A stretch of 21,834 nucleotides of DNA from Thauera sp. UBA6194. Lineage in GTDB: Bacteria > Pseudomonadota > Gammaproteobacteria > Burkholderiales > Rhodocyclaceae. The translations under genes were made by a program, and so were the position numbers. Shown piece after piece: positions 21,652 through 21,834 of the stretch (position 1 is its first letter; each line of letters begins with the position of its first letter). The notes beneath the pieces are model-generated. The model did not search any database, was not told the origin of the DNA, and saw only the letters and a program-made list of their open reading frames with translations. Location of the stretch: positions 1 to 21,834 of the forward strand of contig DITC01000063.1 in assembly GCA_002422685.1 (NCBI GenBank). The letters are read 5' to 3'.

Positions 21652-21673
21652 GGGAACGACTGGGGAACGAATG
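21652..21673 (+). repeat. Right integrase arm-type repeat (two 11-bp units)
   Basis: This is identical over 22 bp to 11847-11868 and in the same orientation. The tandem units are TTGGGGAACGA and CTGGGGAACGA. It lies just upstream of the integrase start and about 130 bp inside the right att copy. Confidence 0.65.
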
Positions 21674-21801
21674 ATGCTGATTTTCGTCTATCCCGGTCTA
21701 TTCCGCAAGCACAACAAAAAGGCCCAGAACCCACTATTTACAAGGATTTCAGCCTATTTGATGCCGTCCGTCTATCTCTTGAAAATGGGTCACTCACTAG
21801 A

Positions 21802-21834
21802 TTCCCAAGCTTAAGACGAGGGTTCGATTCCCTT
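21802..21834 (+). repeat. Right att repeat (partial tRNA-Gly copy), cut by window edge
   Basis: The final 33 bases repeat the 3' half of tRNA-Gly from the anticodon loop to the T arm with three mismatches. There is no 5' half upstream, so it is a duplicated att core and not a second tRNA gene. The acceptor part would lie just beyond the window. Confidence 0.82.

Larger units (their letters stand above)
11744..21834. mobile_element. Integrated satellite-like mobile element in tRNA-Gly
   Basis: The region is bounded by an imperfect direct repeat of the tRNA-Gly 3' half (11744-11776 and 21802-21834). It carries a tyrosine recombinase at its right end and differs in content from the chromosomal flank: a toxin-antitoxin pair, a small HTH regulator, a primase/helicase, a VRR-NUC nuclease, a DUF5681 protein and several very small genes. 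Almost all genes run on the minus strand and many overlap. I see no capsid, portal, tail, lysis, relaxase or type IV secretion genes. At about 10.1 kb it best fits a phage-satellite-like or small replicating integrative element. The right att copy is cut by the window edge. Confidence 0.85.

Noticed and set aside
21802..21834. Second tRNA-Gly gene at the window end
   Set aside because: Only the 3' half is present; the upstream sequence does not form a D arm or acceptor strand, so it is an att duplication.
11744..21834. Insertion sequence or transposase within the element
   Set aside because: No DDE-type frame or terminal inverted repeats were seen; the only recombinase is the tyrosine integrase.

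Overview
The window comes from a GC-rich Gram-negative bacterium, most likely a betaproteobacterium. I infer a Rhodocyclaceae-like member (Thauera/Azoarcus type) from the ptsH-ptsI pair without sugar permease genes, the PmrAB/EptA-type locus, the PepSY/cytochrome b561 pair and the high-GC codon use. This assignment is from gene content only. The window has two parts: a chromosomal part (about 1-11,787) ending in a tRNA-Gly gene, and an integrated mobile element (about 11,744-21,834) that begins inside that tRNA gene.

Chromosomal part. A truncated BCCT-family osmolyte transporter reads off the left edge. Divergent from it are ptsH (HPr) and ptsI (Enzyme I). A ferric-reductase-like flavocytochrome is on the minus strand. 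Then a plus-strand run: a small periplasmic protein, a cation-diffusion-facilitator transporter, an OmpR-type response regulator, its overlapping sensor kinase, an EptA/PmrC-type phosphoethanolamine transferase and a PAP2-type phosphatase. Four perfect 11-bp tandem units with a TCAC core lie directly upstream of the eptA-like gene, where an OmpR-family regulator would bind. This suggests the adjacent two-component system controls lipid A modification. A PepSY protein and a cytochrome b561 follow on the minus strand, then tRNA-Gly(CCC) with its own promoter and a strong terminator.

Mobile element. The 3' half of the tRNA gene is repeated (30/33 bases) at the very end of the window, next to a tyrosine-recombinase integrase gene. 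Just inside each end is an identical 22-bp repeat built of two 11-bp units, probably integrase arm-type sites. Between the ends are a toxin-first RelE/HigB-HigA module with a near-consensus, apparently leaderless promoter; an unrecognised 286-aa protein; and a tightly overlapping 12-gene minus-strand operon. That operon encodes a small HTH regulator, two unknown proteins, a Toprim-AAA primase/helicase, a zinc-finger/J-domain-like protein, a VRR-NUC nuclease, a DUF5681 protein, three tandem paralogous micro-proteins and two further small or coiled-coil proteins. One small gene points the other way at the left end. There are no capsid, tail, lysis, terminase-large or conjugation genes. Together with a primase/helicase and an adjacent iteron-plus-palindrome block resembling a replication origin, this makes a phage-satellite-like or small replicating integrative element the best reading. 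The most interesting parts are the iteron/palindrome block, the micro-protein family, the paired arm sites and the leaderless toxin promoter.
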